Source: Agrobacterium tumefaciens
Lineage (GTDB): Bacteria > Pseudomonadota > Alphaproteobacteria > Rhizobiales > Rhizobiaceae
NCBI RefSeq assembly: GCF_013318015.2
Contig: NZ_CP115844.1
Location: 1-64,000, forward strand
DNA: 64,000 nt
Direction of reading: 5' to 3'
The notes under the pieces are model-generated. The model was given only the letters and a program-made list of their open reading frames with translations. It was not told the DNA's origin and did not search any database. How positions within the stretch are numbered: the first letter of the stretch is position 1; each line of letters starts with the position of its first letter. A program made the translations under genes and the position numbers. Positions 27,717-36,415 of the stretch are shown here, one piece after another.

Positions 27717-29261
27717 ATGTCGATCAACTTCATTGCAAATGATCCAGCTGCGCCGGGGGCGGTTGCGCAAGAGATCACGCCAATCTCAGATCGAGCCACA
27801 AACAAAGTTGGCTTGGATATCGTCGGGCTGCCACCAGAGGCAGTTTACCCCATCACCAGTAACGATTTCGTCGCGTGGCAGGCACGCGAAAGCGCGATAA
27901 GGACGCTCGATATCTTCGAGACTATTGCAGGCCCCATCTCGGGCTGGAGGGGAAAAGCGGGCGAATTGAAACTCGCGCTTTACCCGAATGCCGGACAAGA
28001 CCTCAACGCCTATTACGACCGCGCAAGCGTTTCCTTCTTCGTGTTTCCGCTGAAAAAAGCCCTCATTTACTCCGGCGCCAGCACAGACGTCGTCGCTCAT
28101 GAAGTAGGGCACGCTATTCTCGATGCATTGCGACCCGATCTGTGGAATGTAAGCATGCTCGAAGTCGGAGCTTTTCACGAAGGCTTCGGAGATTGTATGG
28201 CCATCATGACGGCGCTCTCGGATGCGGACATCCGCGAAGACATTCTCAAAAACGACCCGATGCTTATTTCGGCTAACTACGTCGAGGCAACTGCAGAACA
28301 ACTATCGGAAACCATCGCGAAAGCTGTTTCTTCAACCCACAACGCTGCGGAGCCACGTCGCGGTCGCAACAATTTTAAATGGGCTTTTCCGCAATCCCTT
28401 CCGTCAGACGGCAAGCCAGGAGCACTAATTAACGAGGTCCATAGCTTCGGTCAGCTTACGTCCGGTTGCTATTACGACCTGATTCTCGAGATTTTTCGCG
28501 AGAGCGGCGGTGGAACTGACGGGCTTTGGTCTGCCTGTAAAATCGCCACCCGGCTCTTGGCTGCTGGGGCGAGGGCAGCGCCGGTGAAGCCCCGATTTCT
28601 CGATTCGGTTGGGCGCGCGATGATCTTGGCTGATCGCGCAGAAAGAACCAAGCCGGATGGTACCGGGTTAAACGAGGTTCATATCAAAACGGCTTTTGCC
28701 AATCATGGGATCCAGCTGAGTTCCGTCGGAATGCTGGTACCAGGCGCTGTTTTGTCCACCCCCAACCGCAAGAAAGCAAGGCGAGCGAAGAAGTCGTCGG
28801 CCCTATCAACGTCTGCGCGGAATGCTCTCCGCTCCATTTTCAATGTGGATGTCGATGCTCGAATATTTACGCGCGATTTCGCGTTGGGTGTTGATGCGGA
28901 AACTGAGGTGACAAGTTATCGACAGGTCGATCTGTCCGGCATTGATGACAAGCTCGACCATGTCAAAGCTTATGCACCACAAGTAGCATTGGTCGGCAAC
29001 GTGGGCGGATCGACGGCCATCCTTGGTGCCGTCGATCCGGCCGCCTCAATCTCCTCTGAAGTCCGAGATTTCGTTGAAACGCTTGTTCAGAGGAAACAAA
29101 TCGACTTCGCCGCTGCGGCAAAATCTCCTAAGGCCTCCTCAGCGGGGGCTGCCGATTATCTCGCATACGGGGAGAGGGCAACGCACGTCGTGCGCCGGCG
29201 CGGCGAGGAACTGGTCCTTGAGCGGGCCGCATTCCGGTGTGCCTGTCACGTCTGTAAGTAG
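27717..29261 (+). CDS. Zinc metalloprotease (gluzincin type)
   Basis: A 514-aa protein with a thermolysin-like zinc site: HEVGH (about 128-132), then FHEGFGD (about 153-159), which supplies the third ligand Glu and the ExxxD pattern. No signal peptide is evident. The C-terminal 200 residues carry no known domain and end in a Cys-rich CACHVCK. ATG 27717 follows GGGGGTGAAC; an in-frame GTG lies two codons earlier. Its target is unknown. Confidence 0.68.
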   Translation: MSINFIANDPAAPGAVAQEITPISDRATNKVGLDIVGLPPEAVYPITSNDFVAWQARESAIRTLDIFETIAGPISGWRGKAGELKLALYPNAGQDLNAYYDRASVSFFVFPLKKALIYSGASTDVVAHEVGHAILDALRPDLWNVSMLEVGAFHEGFGDCMAIMTALSDADIREDILKNDPMLISANYVEATAEQLSETIAKAVSSTHNAAEPRRGRNNFKWAFPQSLPSDGKPGALINEVHSFGQLTSGCYYDLILEIFRESGGGTDGLWSACKIATRLLAAGARAAPVKPRFLDSVGRAMILADRAERTKPDGTGLNEVHIKTAFANHGIQLSSVGMLVPGAVLSTPNRKKARRAKKSSALSTSARNALRSIFNVDVDARIFTRDFALGVDAETEVTSYRQVDLSGIDDKLDHVKAYAPQVALVGNVGGSTAILGAVDPAASISSEVRDFVETLVQRKQIDFAAAAKSPKASSAGAADYLAYGERATHVVRRRGEELVLERAAFRCACHVCK

Positions 29262-29265
29262 AAGC

Positions 29266-29472
29266 TTAGAAAAATGACTTCCGCTTTTCGACTAGAACAT
29301 CTGCCGAGCCCGGCTTCTTGATGAGCAGATGGGTTTGGCCCGGACCCAGTTTTGCGTCCGGGTTAGTTGTCTCTTTGACTTGGCCGTGTCTTCTCAGCGA
29401 CTGGAGGAAGTTGCCATCTTCCGTCGTTTTGAGTGTTTTAGTCGCCTTATTTGAACTATTGCTGTTCTTCAT
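29266..29472 (-). CDS. Small basic protein, 68 aa
   Basis: The product starts MKNSNSSNKATKTLKTTEDG and is Lys-, Thr- and Ser-rich. A near-perfect ribosome site GGAGAAGG stands just before the ATG, which makes this small gene credible. It converges on the metalloprotease gene with a 4-bp gap and could be antisense to its 3' end. No family was recognised. Confidence 0.55.
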   Translation of the reverse strand: MKNSNSSNKATKTLKTTEDGNFLQSLRRHGQVKETTNPDAKLGPGQTHLLIKKPGSADVLVEKRKSFF

Positions 29473-29745
29473 AGCGCCTTCTCCAGCGGGACCGCGCCCA
29501 CTTTGTGGTTCTCAATATAAGTAATTGATCCCCAAAACGCTAGTGGATCCTGCTTCTCCTTCTAACACTTTTATGCGGGCACGGCGATCCGCGTCAATCA
29601 CCACTCCGTCTGTCAAGGAGTTTGTGGACCTTTAGGGTGTTCGTTGGGACAAAGGCACCGCTTTTTGTCCATACGGCCATTCAGCCTGGGCGGGCAACAC
29701 CCTTCGCAGTGGCGGGCTAGATAACAGCGATCCTTGCCGTTTGCG
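29473..29745. other. 273-bp spacer
   Basis: No gene was seen. It holds the promoter of the 68-aa gene and the 3' end of the PIN-like gene transcript. Confidence 0.3.
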
Positions 29746-30564
29746 CTACGTACGCGTTAGTCGAGAAAAAATTGCGCTGGTGCCCGAATATACCCGTTGT
29801 GCACGTTCGTCGGATGACAGTAGGCCGTCGAAAAAGGTCGCATACGTCGCAAATATCACATCGATCACGTCGTTTCTCAAGCGGTCGGGACGGACATTGT
29901 CTGCTCCGCCTCGCGCAATCCAGTCGAGCGACCAAACCAGGGTTGCGACCGAGTGACGAAAAAGGAAAGTGTTCTGTAGTTCATCGATAGTCCGAATGCG
30001 AGCCGGCGGGCTTGGATGAGTTTTCATCGCGCTATACGTTAATTCGACGATGAACTCCATTACCTTTTCGATCAGAGTAGCGGGGAAGGGTTGATCCAAT
30101 CGGATTGCTCTCAGTTCCTCATCTGAGAAAATCTCACGCAGCTCCTTGATCGCCGCTGGAAGAATCGGCGCACTCGCAAGGATGCGGTCCATTTGGCTCG
30201 TTGCTGCTCGTCCGCTCTCCAAGAGCTGACTCAGCAGTAAAGGATTTCCATTCTCGGCAGCTCTGAGACGATGGCAAAAGGCCGGAAAATCGCGGGTCTG
30301 CTTCGACTCTATCATCCGCCGCTGAAGGCCCCGACCGCGTCCAACGAGGGAGCAGATTTTGCCTGTGGTCTTCAAGACGATAACCTGGCGCGGAAATTCA
30401 CAGACGATCTCCATCGACCGGAAAATCGATTTAAGCGTATCGCCTTTGTAAGCCTCCATAGCAGCGTAGTCGTTGAGAACCGCGAAGTTGTTTGGAGACG
30501 AACTTAAGAATAGTCGGAGCGCGTCAGATTGCATTGCATTGCTGTCAACGATCTTCCTCTGCAT
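29746..30564 (-). CDS. PIN-like domain protein
   Basis: A 272-aa protein whose N-terminus has the first two acidic positions of a PIN-like fold: KIVDSNAMQSD (Asp7) and LNDYAAMEAYKGD (about 31-42), then FPRQVIVLKTTGKI. The remaining 150 residues are helical and unrecognised, making it longer than a VapC toxin. The start ATG 30564 follows GAGGAG at a short distance. It lies 77 bp downstream of the HTH gene on the same strand. Confidence 0.5.
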   Translation of the reverse strand: MQRKIVDSNAMQSDALRLFLSSSPNNFAVLNDYAAMEAYKGDTLKSIFRSMEIVCEFPRQVIVLKTTGKICSLVGRGRGLQRRMIESKQTRDFPAFCHRLRAAENGNPLLLSQLLESGRAATSQMDRILASAPILPAAIKELREIFSDEELRAIRLDQPFPATLIEKVMEFIVELTYSAMKTHPSPPARIRTIDELQNTFLFRHSVATLVWSLDWIARGGADNVRPDRLRNDVIDVIFATYATFFDGLLSSDERAQRVYSGTSAIFSRLTRT

Positions 30565-30641
30565 GCACTCCTCGCGCTAGCTCAGGCGTAACCGTTACGC
30601 CCACATGGCACTTAGCCTCAGCTTTTGAAGCCTCCCCAAGA

Positions 30642-31028
30642 CTATCTGCCTTCGAGATCGTTGGAGATCGTTTTTTGAGAAACACCAAGTCTGGCAGCAA
30701 TTGCAGTTTGCGAAAGCCCTTCCTTGCGAAGTTTCTTAGCCTCAATCCGGCGTTCGCGGGGGGAAAGCGCTGCACAAACGGAGACAATCTGCTCTTGAAA
30801 ACCGTTACCGCCATCGCGGAGCACTATATGGACGGCCTTCTTGTCCTTTGTCAGCCCTTTGAGGGTTTGCTTGCCTTTAACGATCGTAATGGTGCACTCT
30901 TCCAAACCGATTTTGGTCAAGGGATCAGGCAACTCTATCAGGAAATTACGAGCACGCATGTGTCTCGGCGGGCGTCGGGCGATTTTCGGTTTCACCGGAA
31001 CGACAAGCAGCTTGGAGTCCTTTGGCAT
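30642..31028 (-). CDS. HTH regulator, likely autorepressor
   Basis: A 128-aa protein with a clear C-terminal helix-turn-helix (KLRKEGLSQTAIAARLGVSQ, then KTISND). The basic N-terminal part has no known fold. The ribosome site AAGGAGG is excellent. A perfect 16-bp palindrome lies 20 bp upstream of the start, in the shared promoter region with the divergent HEPN gene. By position it is likely the regulator and possibly the antitoxin of the PIN-like gene downstream. Confidence 0.68.
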   Translation of the reverse strand: MPKDSKLLVVPVKPKIARRPPRHMRARNFLIELPDPLTKIGLEECTITIVKGKQTLKGLTKDKKAVHIVLRDGGNGFQEQIVSVCAALSPRERRIEAKKLRKEGLSQTAIAARLGVSQKTISNDLEGR

Positions 31029-31047
31029 CGCAGCCTCCTTATACCAT

Positions 31048-31063
31048 TCTAGTATATACTAGA
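31048..31063. promoter_or_regulatory. 16-bp palindromic operator between divergent genes
   Basis: TCTAGTATATACTAGA is a perfect palindrome. It includes TATACT on both strands, so it may overlap a -10 box for one or both divergent transcripts. It is the best candidate operator for the HTH protein encoded next to it. Confidence 0.6.
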
Positions 31064-31151
31064 CGACACTCAGTTTTTTGTCTAGCCTGCGTGAAGATGG
31101 GCGCCATCCCGGACCCTTGTTGGAGCGACAGTCTGGCAGCGAGGTCGATTT

Positions 31152-31673
31152 ATGTTCAAGAGCGCCGAAAAGCTGTTGGCACCTGATCCGTACTACGCGG
31201 GATTAGCTGGTTTCGCGGGGAGCACGATCAGCGATCTTCATCGCGATATGCTGAACTGTGAGCTTTTCGAAATGACGCCCACTAACGTTAGGCGGTCTCA
31301 CGACGGGGTGCGCCATGCCTACATCTACTCGTATTTCAGTTACGACTTGCTCACGCTCGCCGCCGCGCAGACGTTTCCTTGTCTTGAACTGGCTCTTCGG
31401 GAGCGTATCGGTAAACAATTTGAGGGCCGTACCGACAGGAATGGGAAGCCGAAACCCGCGATGTTGAACGAACTTCTCAGAAATGCTAGGGAACAGGGTC
31501 TTATTCAATCCGAAATTGCCTATCTACGTGAACTTCGAAATATGTTCATGCACGGAAGCGATGCCGTCCTCAACCCACCAATGTTTCTGGTGACATTCAC
31601 GACCGTTACCCAAATTATTCGAGAGCTCTATCCTACCTCCAATGAAGGTAGTAGAGCAGACAATCGTGGCTGA
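31152..31673 (+). CDS. HEPN-like protein
   Basis: A 173-aa helical protein carrying the HEPN signature R-x4-H in LRELRNMFMHGSD (about residues 125-137). A conserved-looking segment (YFSYDLLTLAAAQTFPCLEL) precedes it. The ATG follows GAGG at good spacing. It is divergent from the HTH-PIN pair and shares the palindromic control region with it. Confidence 0.6.
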   Translation: MFKSAEKLLAPDPYYAGLAGFAGSTISDLHRDMLNCELFEMTPTNVRRSHDGVRHAYIYSYFSYDLLTLAAAQTFPCLELALRERIGKQFEGRTDRNGKPKPAMLNELLRNAREQGLIQSEIAYLRELRNMFMHGSDAVLNPPMFLVTFTTVTQIIRELYPTSNEGSRADNRG

Positions 31674-32308
31674 CTTCGCGAAGACCGTTAATAGTCAGGC
31701 GTCAAAATCGCCGGGAACTGATGTCGCCAGTCCCCGACCCCGGCTCCCGAAAAACCAAGACCGCATACTTCTGGGCCTTGGATCCATGACGGCCTACCGT
31801 GGAGCGGAGATGCCTAGCCCGGTGTGGCCTCCACCTATCTTCCTGGTCGCGGCGGCCCACGCCAGACACGGGAGTCCTTCAGTCGATGAAGACGCCGGAT
31901 ATAATCGTGGGATATCCCATTGCTGGCCCATTGTCTTTACGGAAGTCGGCTATGGTTCTGTGGTTAGGGACCAACCGACCGGTCAGCCACATCACCTCGA
32001 GATTCCGTCCAGCTTCCCGTTCCAGAGGGCTTGAGAGAATGCGGTTCATGGAGCCGTAGATGAAAGCTTCAGCAATGCCGATGGGTGGTATGAGGGGCGG
32101 TCGGTTTGTGCGGGCGATGTCCGGCCGAAGCCAGCTTCCGTCAAGTCTATGGCATCGACAAGATGATTCTACATCACAACCGAGTTTTTACACAGCCTCG
32201 GTCCTTTGCGAACGTCGCCCGGTAAAGCGTCGAGATGGTGCCATCTCGCCTTCACCACCAACGGGTCTTTCGTCCTTCGGACGGCACTCTCGTCAAATAC
32301 GGCCGCAT
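31674..32308. other. 635-bp region with transposase debris
   Basis: Apart from the IS1182-like relic at 31918-32066 no gene is supported. Around 32160-32220 a short stretch (TTTTTACACAGCCTCGGTC) resembles sequence often found beside decayed insertion elements in rhizobia. Plus-strand frames here have no ribosome sites. Confidence 0.4.
31918..32066 (-). pseudogene. IS1182-type transposase fragment
   Basis: The minus strand reads AFIYGSMNRILSSPLEREAG, then RNLEVMWLTGRLVPNHRTIA and DFRKDNGPAM. This is the conserved IYGYLNRxxSSRxLExE...RNxEVxWLxxxLxPDxxTIAxFR segment of IS1182 transposases. It is only about 50 residues with nothing on either side, and it is too diverged to derive from the intact IS at 61.6 kb. 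Confidence 0.75.
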
Positions 32309-32986
32309 TTAGCACGCTGTCGGCAAGGCGATGGTTTTCCCTGCGCGGGCCTTATCGTTGCGGTAGGTCGTGAGCACGTTGACGATAGTCTTGTCCAGGC
32401 CCATGTACACCTTTTCGCCGCGCTCATTGGTACCATTCGCCGGGTCGGAGACGAGGCCGTCCACCTTTCCCCAGTAAACGTAATACTCAGACATCTCCTT
32501 TGTGGTGCTTCCCTCCAAGAAGTGGCAACTGTAGCCGGTGCCGATGTAGCCAGCCTTTTGCGGCGTATCCAAGTGATAGAGCGCGACGCTCCTCGTCTTC
32601 GAGTTCATCGACACCGCTGTCAGGATTGATGCCATCTCGCCGATGTGGACTTCCACAAGGTCTCGGTCACCGTCCGCAAATTCCCAGATGTTAATCGGGA
32701 CGTCAGGCTGCATCTTCATTCTCTGGAGGAGGCAATAGGAGGACGACCACCCGCAGAACGACCTGTAGATCGAAACCTTCGAGCCGTTGTTCACATCGTC
32801 TGGATTGTCGACCGTCCTAGGGTCCACGAACAGGACAAACCGCTCACCGAACACGTTGAGCTTGTAGTTCTCATAGAGCGAGTGATCGAGCCTGGCCCAC
32901 CAGGCAGGGAAAATAAACTGGCTGCAATAAGCTCCGACGACTGCACTCAGAACCATCAGAAAGAGTTCTACGGCCACGCGCTTCAA
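32309..32986 (-). CDS. Membrane-anchored protein of unknown function
   Basis: The start is a TTG at 32986 preceded by a strong GGGGAGAG site five bases away; longer in-frame starts have none. The 225-aa product begins MKRVAVELFLMVLSAVVGAY, a single N-terminal membrane anchor or uncleaved signal. It continues as a soluble domain with several Cys and Trp residues (FCGWSSSYCLLQRM). No family was recognised. A 12-codon frame and a terminator hairpin lie just upstream. Confidence 0.6.
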   Translation of the reverse strand: MKRVAVELFLMVLSAVVGAYCSQFIFPAWWARLDHSLYENYKLNVFGERFVLFVDPRTVDNPDDVNNGSKVSIYRSFCGWSSSYCLLQRMKMQPDVPINIWEFADGDRDLVEVHIGEMASILTAVSMNSKTRSVALYHLDTPQKAGYIGTGYSCHFLEGSTTKEMSEYYVYWGKVDGLVSDPANGTNERGEKVYMGLDKTIVNVLTTYRNDKARAGKTIALPTAC

Positions 32987-33022
32987 ATCAGCTCTCCCCT
33001 GATGTTGAACATCCAAACAGAA

Positions 33023-33047
33023 ACGCCGCCACCTTGGGTGGCGGCGT
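33023..33047 (-). terminator. Strong hairpin terminator/attenuator
   Basis: Arms of 11 bp (ACGCCGCCACC and GGTGGCGGCGT) flank a 3-nt loop. On the minus strand it is followed by TTTCTGTTT. It sits between a 12-codon frame and the membrane protein gene, 37 bp before that gene's start. Confidence 0.7.
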
Positions 33048-33054
33048 CCTGCCA

Positions 33055-33093
33055 TCATGCGATGACGATAATGAGGTCCTTCTTGCGAACCAT
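33055..33093 (-). CDS. 12-codon leader-like peptide
   Basis: The peptide is MVRKKDLIIVIA, ending in TGA. An ideal ribosome site GAGGAGG stands seven bases before the ATG, better than that of most genes in this window. A perfect terminator hairpin begins eight bases after the stop. The run Leu-Ile-Ile-Val-Ile suggests a leader sensing branched-chain amino acids or a tiny hydrophobic peptide. It is not a recognised leader. Confidence 0.45.
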   Translation of the reverse strand: MVRKKDLIIVIA

Positions 33094-33395
33094 CTCTTAG
33101 CCTCCTCGGCGACCCAGCGCCTAATGTTATTAAATTGGTACGGCTAACCCCGCACGCAATATTCTCTAGGAACACAGCCTATGGAATGATTTGATGCGAG
33201 TAGTGGAAAGTTCACATTTCTTGATACGACATTCTCATCGAATTTTGTCAGCATACTGCTGACTATTTCGGCACACGGCCTGCAAGTACCTCACGGATCG
33301 ACCGACCTGGTGCCGGTGGCGGTTTCGGCTACATGTGGCCTCTATAAACTGAGATATCGCATCTCAATTTCATCATGGGTTCTGACTAAGGGGCT
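33094..33395. other. 300-bp spacer with an inverted repeat
   Basis: No gene was seen. GTCAGCA-TAC-TGCTGAC (33247-33263) is a 7-bp inverted repeat that could be an operator. The right part abuts the 3' end of the broken SRAP gene. Confidence 0.3.
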
Positions 33396-34076
33396 CTATA
33401 GCAGCCTGTCTGCCTCCATTGGTTCGCCGGCCTTTGACACGATCGATGATCCATAGGGTTCCCGCGACCAATGATCAGCGCGTCATTCCGAAGCGGCCGG
33501 GCAAGCTCCTTTGCCTCCTCCCAGGGCGCCCGCATCCAGATATCGGTTTCGTCCTTCGTCTGCAGCAGGACGGGCATGGCCTTCTCATGGATCGGCTTGA
33601 CGAGGTCGTTTGGATCCGTAGTCAGAAAACCATAAAGATCGTCGGTCGTTAGCCCGTTCCGAACCTTCCGAACACTTTTCCATTGCGGCACATGGATGCC
33701 GGCGAGGAACATCAGCGATTTCGTCTCGTCGTGAGCAAACCAGGCATTCGGGACATTGCCGCCTTCCTGTTTGCTCGCGGGGTCCGGTTCGGCGAAGCTG
33801 GTGACAGGGACGAGACACCTGTGCTCGACGCCGAACCATCGTTTCCAATGCGGAAGATTGAGGTTCCGGACGTTGGTCGTGCCGCGATCCGGCTCCATGC
33901 GGATCAGTTCTTCAAGATCGTAGGGCTTACCCTTGGCCTCGAGCTTCTCGGCTCTGGCTTTGGTCGTCTTCTCCAGGGCGAAGCGGGGGGGAGGGCAGGC
34001 CCCAGCGCGCGTGCACGAGCTGCTTCTTTCCGTCGGCCGTGTTGCGGACGATGGGCCCCATCTGGTCGGGGTTCAT
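33396..34076 (-). pseudogene. SRAP (SOS-associated peptidase, YedK/HMCES) remnant
   Basis: SRAP proteins crosslink abasic sites through Cys2. The minus strand encodes the body of such a protein, from MNPDQMGPIVRN through KRWFGVEHRCLVPVTSFAEP to MRAPWEEAKELARPL and PYGSSIVSKAGEPMEADRLL. The N-terminus with the catalytic Cys is missing. A 7-C run (33985-33991) shifts the frame near LPSP, and a second indel near 33462-33470 shifts it before PYGSS. Three lesions make a pseudogene more likely than sequencing error. Confidence 0.82.
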
Positions 34077-34304
34077 CTTGTTCTGACCCCGTTATGGCTA
34101 GCGTTTGCGATCTCAGTCGTTGCCTTCTGTACGCTTCTAAGCCTATCTGTGCGGGTTCACGAAAAAAGGGGAGTTCGCCAATAAGGGCGGTCCTAAAGTG
34201 GACTGGCCAAAGACACGTAGCTAGGCGGAAAAGGCTGCACCGGCATTTGCAAGTGAACCCGCTGGGTTGGGACGGCACCATCGTCCGTTTTCCTGCCCAA
34301 GCCC

Positions 34305-34736
34305 TTACGCAGGCTGTTCCGCGGCGTTCTGAGGATGTTCGTTCTCATTGGTGGCGCCAGCGGCAGCCCGCACAAAATCCACAATCTTCCGGCGAAGCCT
34401 AGGATCGCTTATCTGGGCGAAAGCCTGATTGAGCGAGACCGTCTCGCGCGTGACATGGACTTCCGCGGCGTTGACGCTCATATCACGGGATGGCCCATCG
34501 CTTCCAAGAGCGTCGACAGCATCAAAGAAACTCCGCACATCGACGTGCAGCGCATGAGCAATTTCCGTGAGCATGCTGGCCGAAACGCGATTCGTGCCTT
34601 TTTCATATTTCTGGATCTGTTGGAAGGTAACGCCGACCTGCGCACCAAGTCCGGACTGAGAGACACCGTTGATCAAGCGCCTCTTCCGAATGGCTCGGCC
34701 GATGGCGACATCAACCACATGCGGGTCATTCTTCAT
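34305..34736 (-). CDS. XRE-family regulator
   Basis: A 143-aa protein with an N-terminal Cro/C1-type HTH (QSGLGAQVGVTFQQIQKYEK) and a C-terminal part ending in REKIV-like SDPRLRRKIVDFVRAA. ATG 34736 gives MKNDPHVVDVAIGRAIRKRR; a longer frame upstream overlaps the next regulator. It closely resembles the regulator at 49532. Both belong to a group widespread in rhizobia. Confidence 0.85.
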   Translation of the reverse strand: MKNDPHVVDVAIGRAIRKRRLINGVSQSGLGAQVGVTFQQIQKYEKGTNRVSASMLTEIAHALHVDVRSFFDAVDALGSDGPSRDMSVNAAEVHVTRETVSLNQAFAQISDPRLRRKIVDFVRAAAGATNENEHPQNAAEQPA

Positions 34737-34773
34737 ATCGTGTCCCCGAAACAACTGAATTCCAGTCAGCGCA

Positions 34774-35040
34774 TCAGGTCGAATTCCGGCGACCAGGGCG
34801 CAGGTTTGTCGGCTCCGGTTCGCCGGCTGGCGGCTCTTTGAACAAATCCCCAATGGGGACACCGAGAGCCTCCGCAATTTTTCCGAGTGAATCAAGGCCC
34901 GGGTTAATTCGTCTGCGTTCTATCTGCGAGATCGCCACCCGTTCGAGATGAGCTTCGAGAGAAAGTCGCTCTTGCGACACTCCTTTCGCGACACGAAGTT
35001 TCTTTACATTCCAGGCCAGCAGTTCACGTGGAGACATCAT
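34774..35040 (-). CDS. Small XRE-family regulator
   Basis: An 88-aa single-domain Cro/C1-type protein (LRVAKGVSQERLSLEAHLER, VAISQIERRRINPGLDSLGK). The start is ATG 35040 or the adjacent ATG 35037; GTGGAACC precedes them. It lies 37 bp upstream of the other XRE gene on the same strand, so the two may form an operon. Confidence 0.8.
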   Translation of the reverse strand: MMSPRELLAWNVKKLRVAKGVSQERLSLEAHLERVAISQIERRRINPGLDSLGKIAEALGVPIGDLFKEPPAGEPEPTNLRPGRRNST

Positions 35041-35311
35041 GGTTCCACATGAACATTCAGTAGTCAATTAAATAACTGGCTATTCTATACGGATAGATTC
35101 GTGAACTGCCCATCTGTAGCGGGATCTGTGCCGCCAGCGCGCGGCAGGCCGCAAGGGAAGCTTCGCCGCCGACGGGGCGATACAGCCGAGACCTCATATT
35201 TTTTGACTTGCCGCCGTCGCCCTTGCCCCCTTTGCTCTTCGCGGCTGGTGGAAGGGTGGCTCACGTTGGAGCGACAGGACAGAAAGGTGGACCGGCCAGA
35301 GGAGCGGGAAG
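35041..35311. other. 271-bp divergent spacer
   Basis: The spacer lies between the small XRE gene and the TOPRIM gene. The part next to the XRE start is AT-rich (AATAACTGGCTATTCTATAC) and is the likely promoter area. The rest is GC-rich leader for the backbone operon. Confidence 0.4.
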
Positions 35312-36274
35312 ATGATGAAGAAAGAGCAAGTTGAAGAACTGAGGGAAAAGGTCGGCTGCGGTGCGGTGCTGGAGCAGGCGGGCTTTTCTATTGACGCCAA
35401 AGAAAGCACGCGCCGCGCGGTCAAGCATCGCCGCGGGCCGGAGATCATCATTGTCAATCACGACGGCAAAGGCTGGTTCGATCCGCTCAGCGATGCCAAA
35501 GGAGACGTTTTTACCCTTGTGGAGCATCTCGATGGTGTCACTTTCCTGGAGAGCCTGGATCGGGTTGCCCAACTGGTCGGTTATCAACTGGCCGAACCAC
35601 AATGGAGACCACCCTCAAGGGGCGGCGGTTCTCCCGGCACCACGCCGGACCGATGGGCAAGCCGCCGCAAACCATGGCGGGGCTCGGCCACGTGGGGCTA
35701 CCTTTGTTCCGAACGGTACCTGCCATCTTTTCTTCTGCAGGCAGTTATTGCGACGGATATCGTGCGGGAAGGTCCCTACGGCAGCATGTGGGCGGCTCAC
35801 ACGGATGATGCGGGCCAGGTGACGGGTTGGGAAGAACGCGGCCTGAATTGGCGCGGCTTTGCGACCGGCGGAACAAAGATCCTGTTTCGGTTCGGTCCGC
35901 CCGATGCTGGCCGCATCTGCGTCACCGAGGCCGCGATAGACGCCATGAGCCTTGCCGCAATCGAGGGCGTCCGCGAAGGCACGGTGTATCTCAGCACCGG
36001 CGGGGGCTGGTCGCCCGCAACGGAAGCGGCGATCCGAGCACTGGTATCCCGACCGGGTGTGCAGCTCGTTGCTGCCACCGACGCCAATCCCCAGGGAGAA
36101 ACATTCGCCGGCCGGCTTCGCGACATTGCCGAGGAGGTCGGCTGCGGCTGGACGCGCCTGCGGCCGAGCGAAGAGGATTGGAACGAGGTTCTGAAGGTAT
36201 CTCGGAAAGAAGAACGAGAGAGGAGGAAAAGAGGGAGAGGCCTGCCGCATGCCCGCCAGTCGCGTCAAGGGTGA
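35312..36274 (+). CDS. DUF3991/TOPRIM domain protein
   Basis: A 320-aa protein with a primase-like N-terminal zinc-free CHC2/DUF3991 region (KGWFDPLSDAKGDVFTLVEH) and a TOPRIM fold (ICVTEAAIDAMSLAAIEG, then QLVAATDANPQGE). It is found next to DUF1419 and the giant methylase-helicase on many rhizobial plasmids. Its role is unknown, probably in DNA processing after transfer. A good AGGAGCGGGAAG site precedes the ATG. Confidence 0.85.
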   Translation: MMKKEQVEELREKVGCGAVLEQAGFSIDAKESTRRAVKHRRGPEIIIVNHDGKGWFDPLSDAKGDVFTLVEHLDGVTFLESLDRVAQLVGYQLAEPQWRPPSRGGGSPGTTPDRWASRRKPWRGSATWGYLCSERYLPSFLLQAVIATDIVREGPYGSMWAAHTDDAGQVTGWEERGLNWRGFATGGTKILFRFGPPDAGRICVTEAAIDAMSLAAIEGVREGTVYLSTGGGWSPATEAAIRALVSRPGVQLVAATDANPQGETFAGRLRDIAEEVGCGWTRLRPSEEDWNEVLKVSRKEERERRKRGRGLPHARQSRQG

Positions 36275-36415
36275 AGCTTCGCCCGGCTGTGCCGGCCCTT
36301 GACCCGCCCGGACGGAGAGGCGGCCTGAGGGGAGGGGTCGTGAAGGACTGAAGAGGATGGTGAGCCGGTAGGGCAGCACCGCGCTTCGGTCCGGACAGGG
36401 CCAAAGGAGCCGCCA

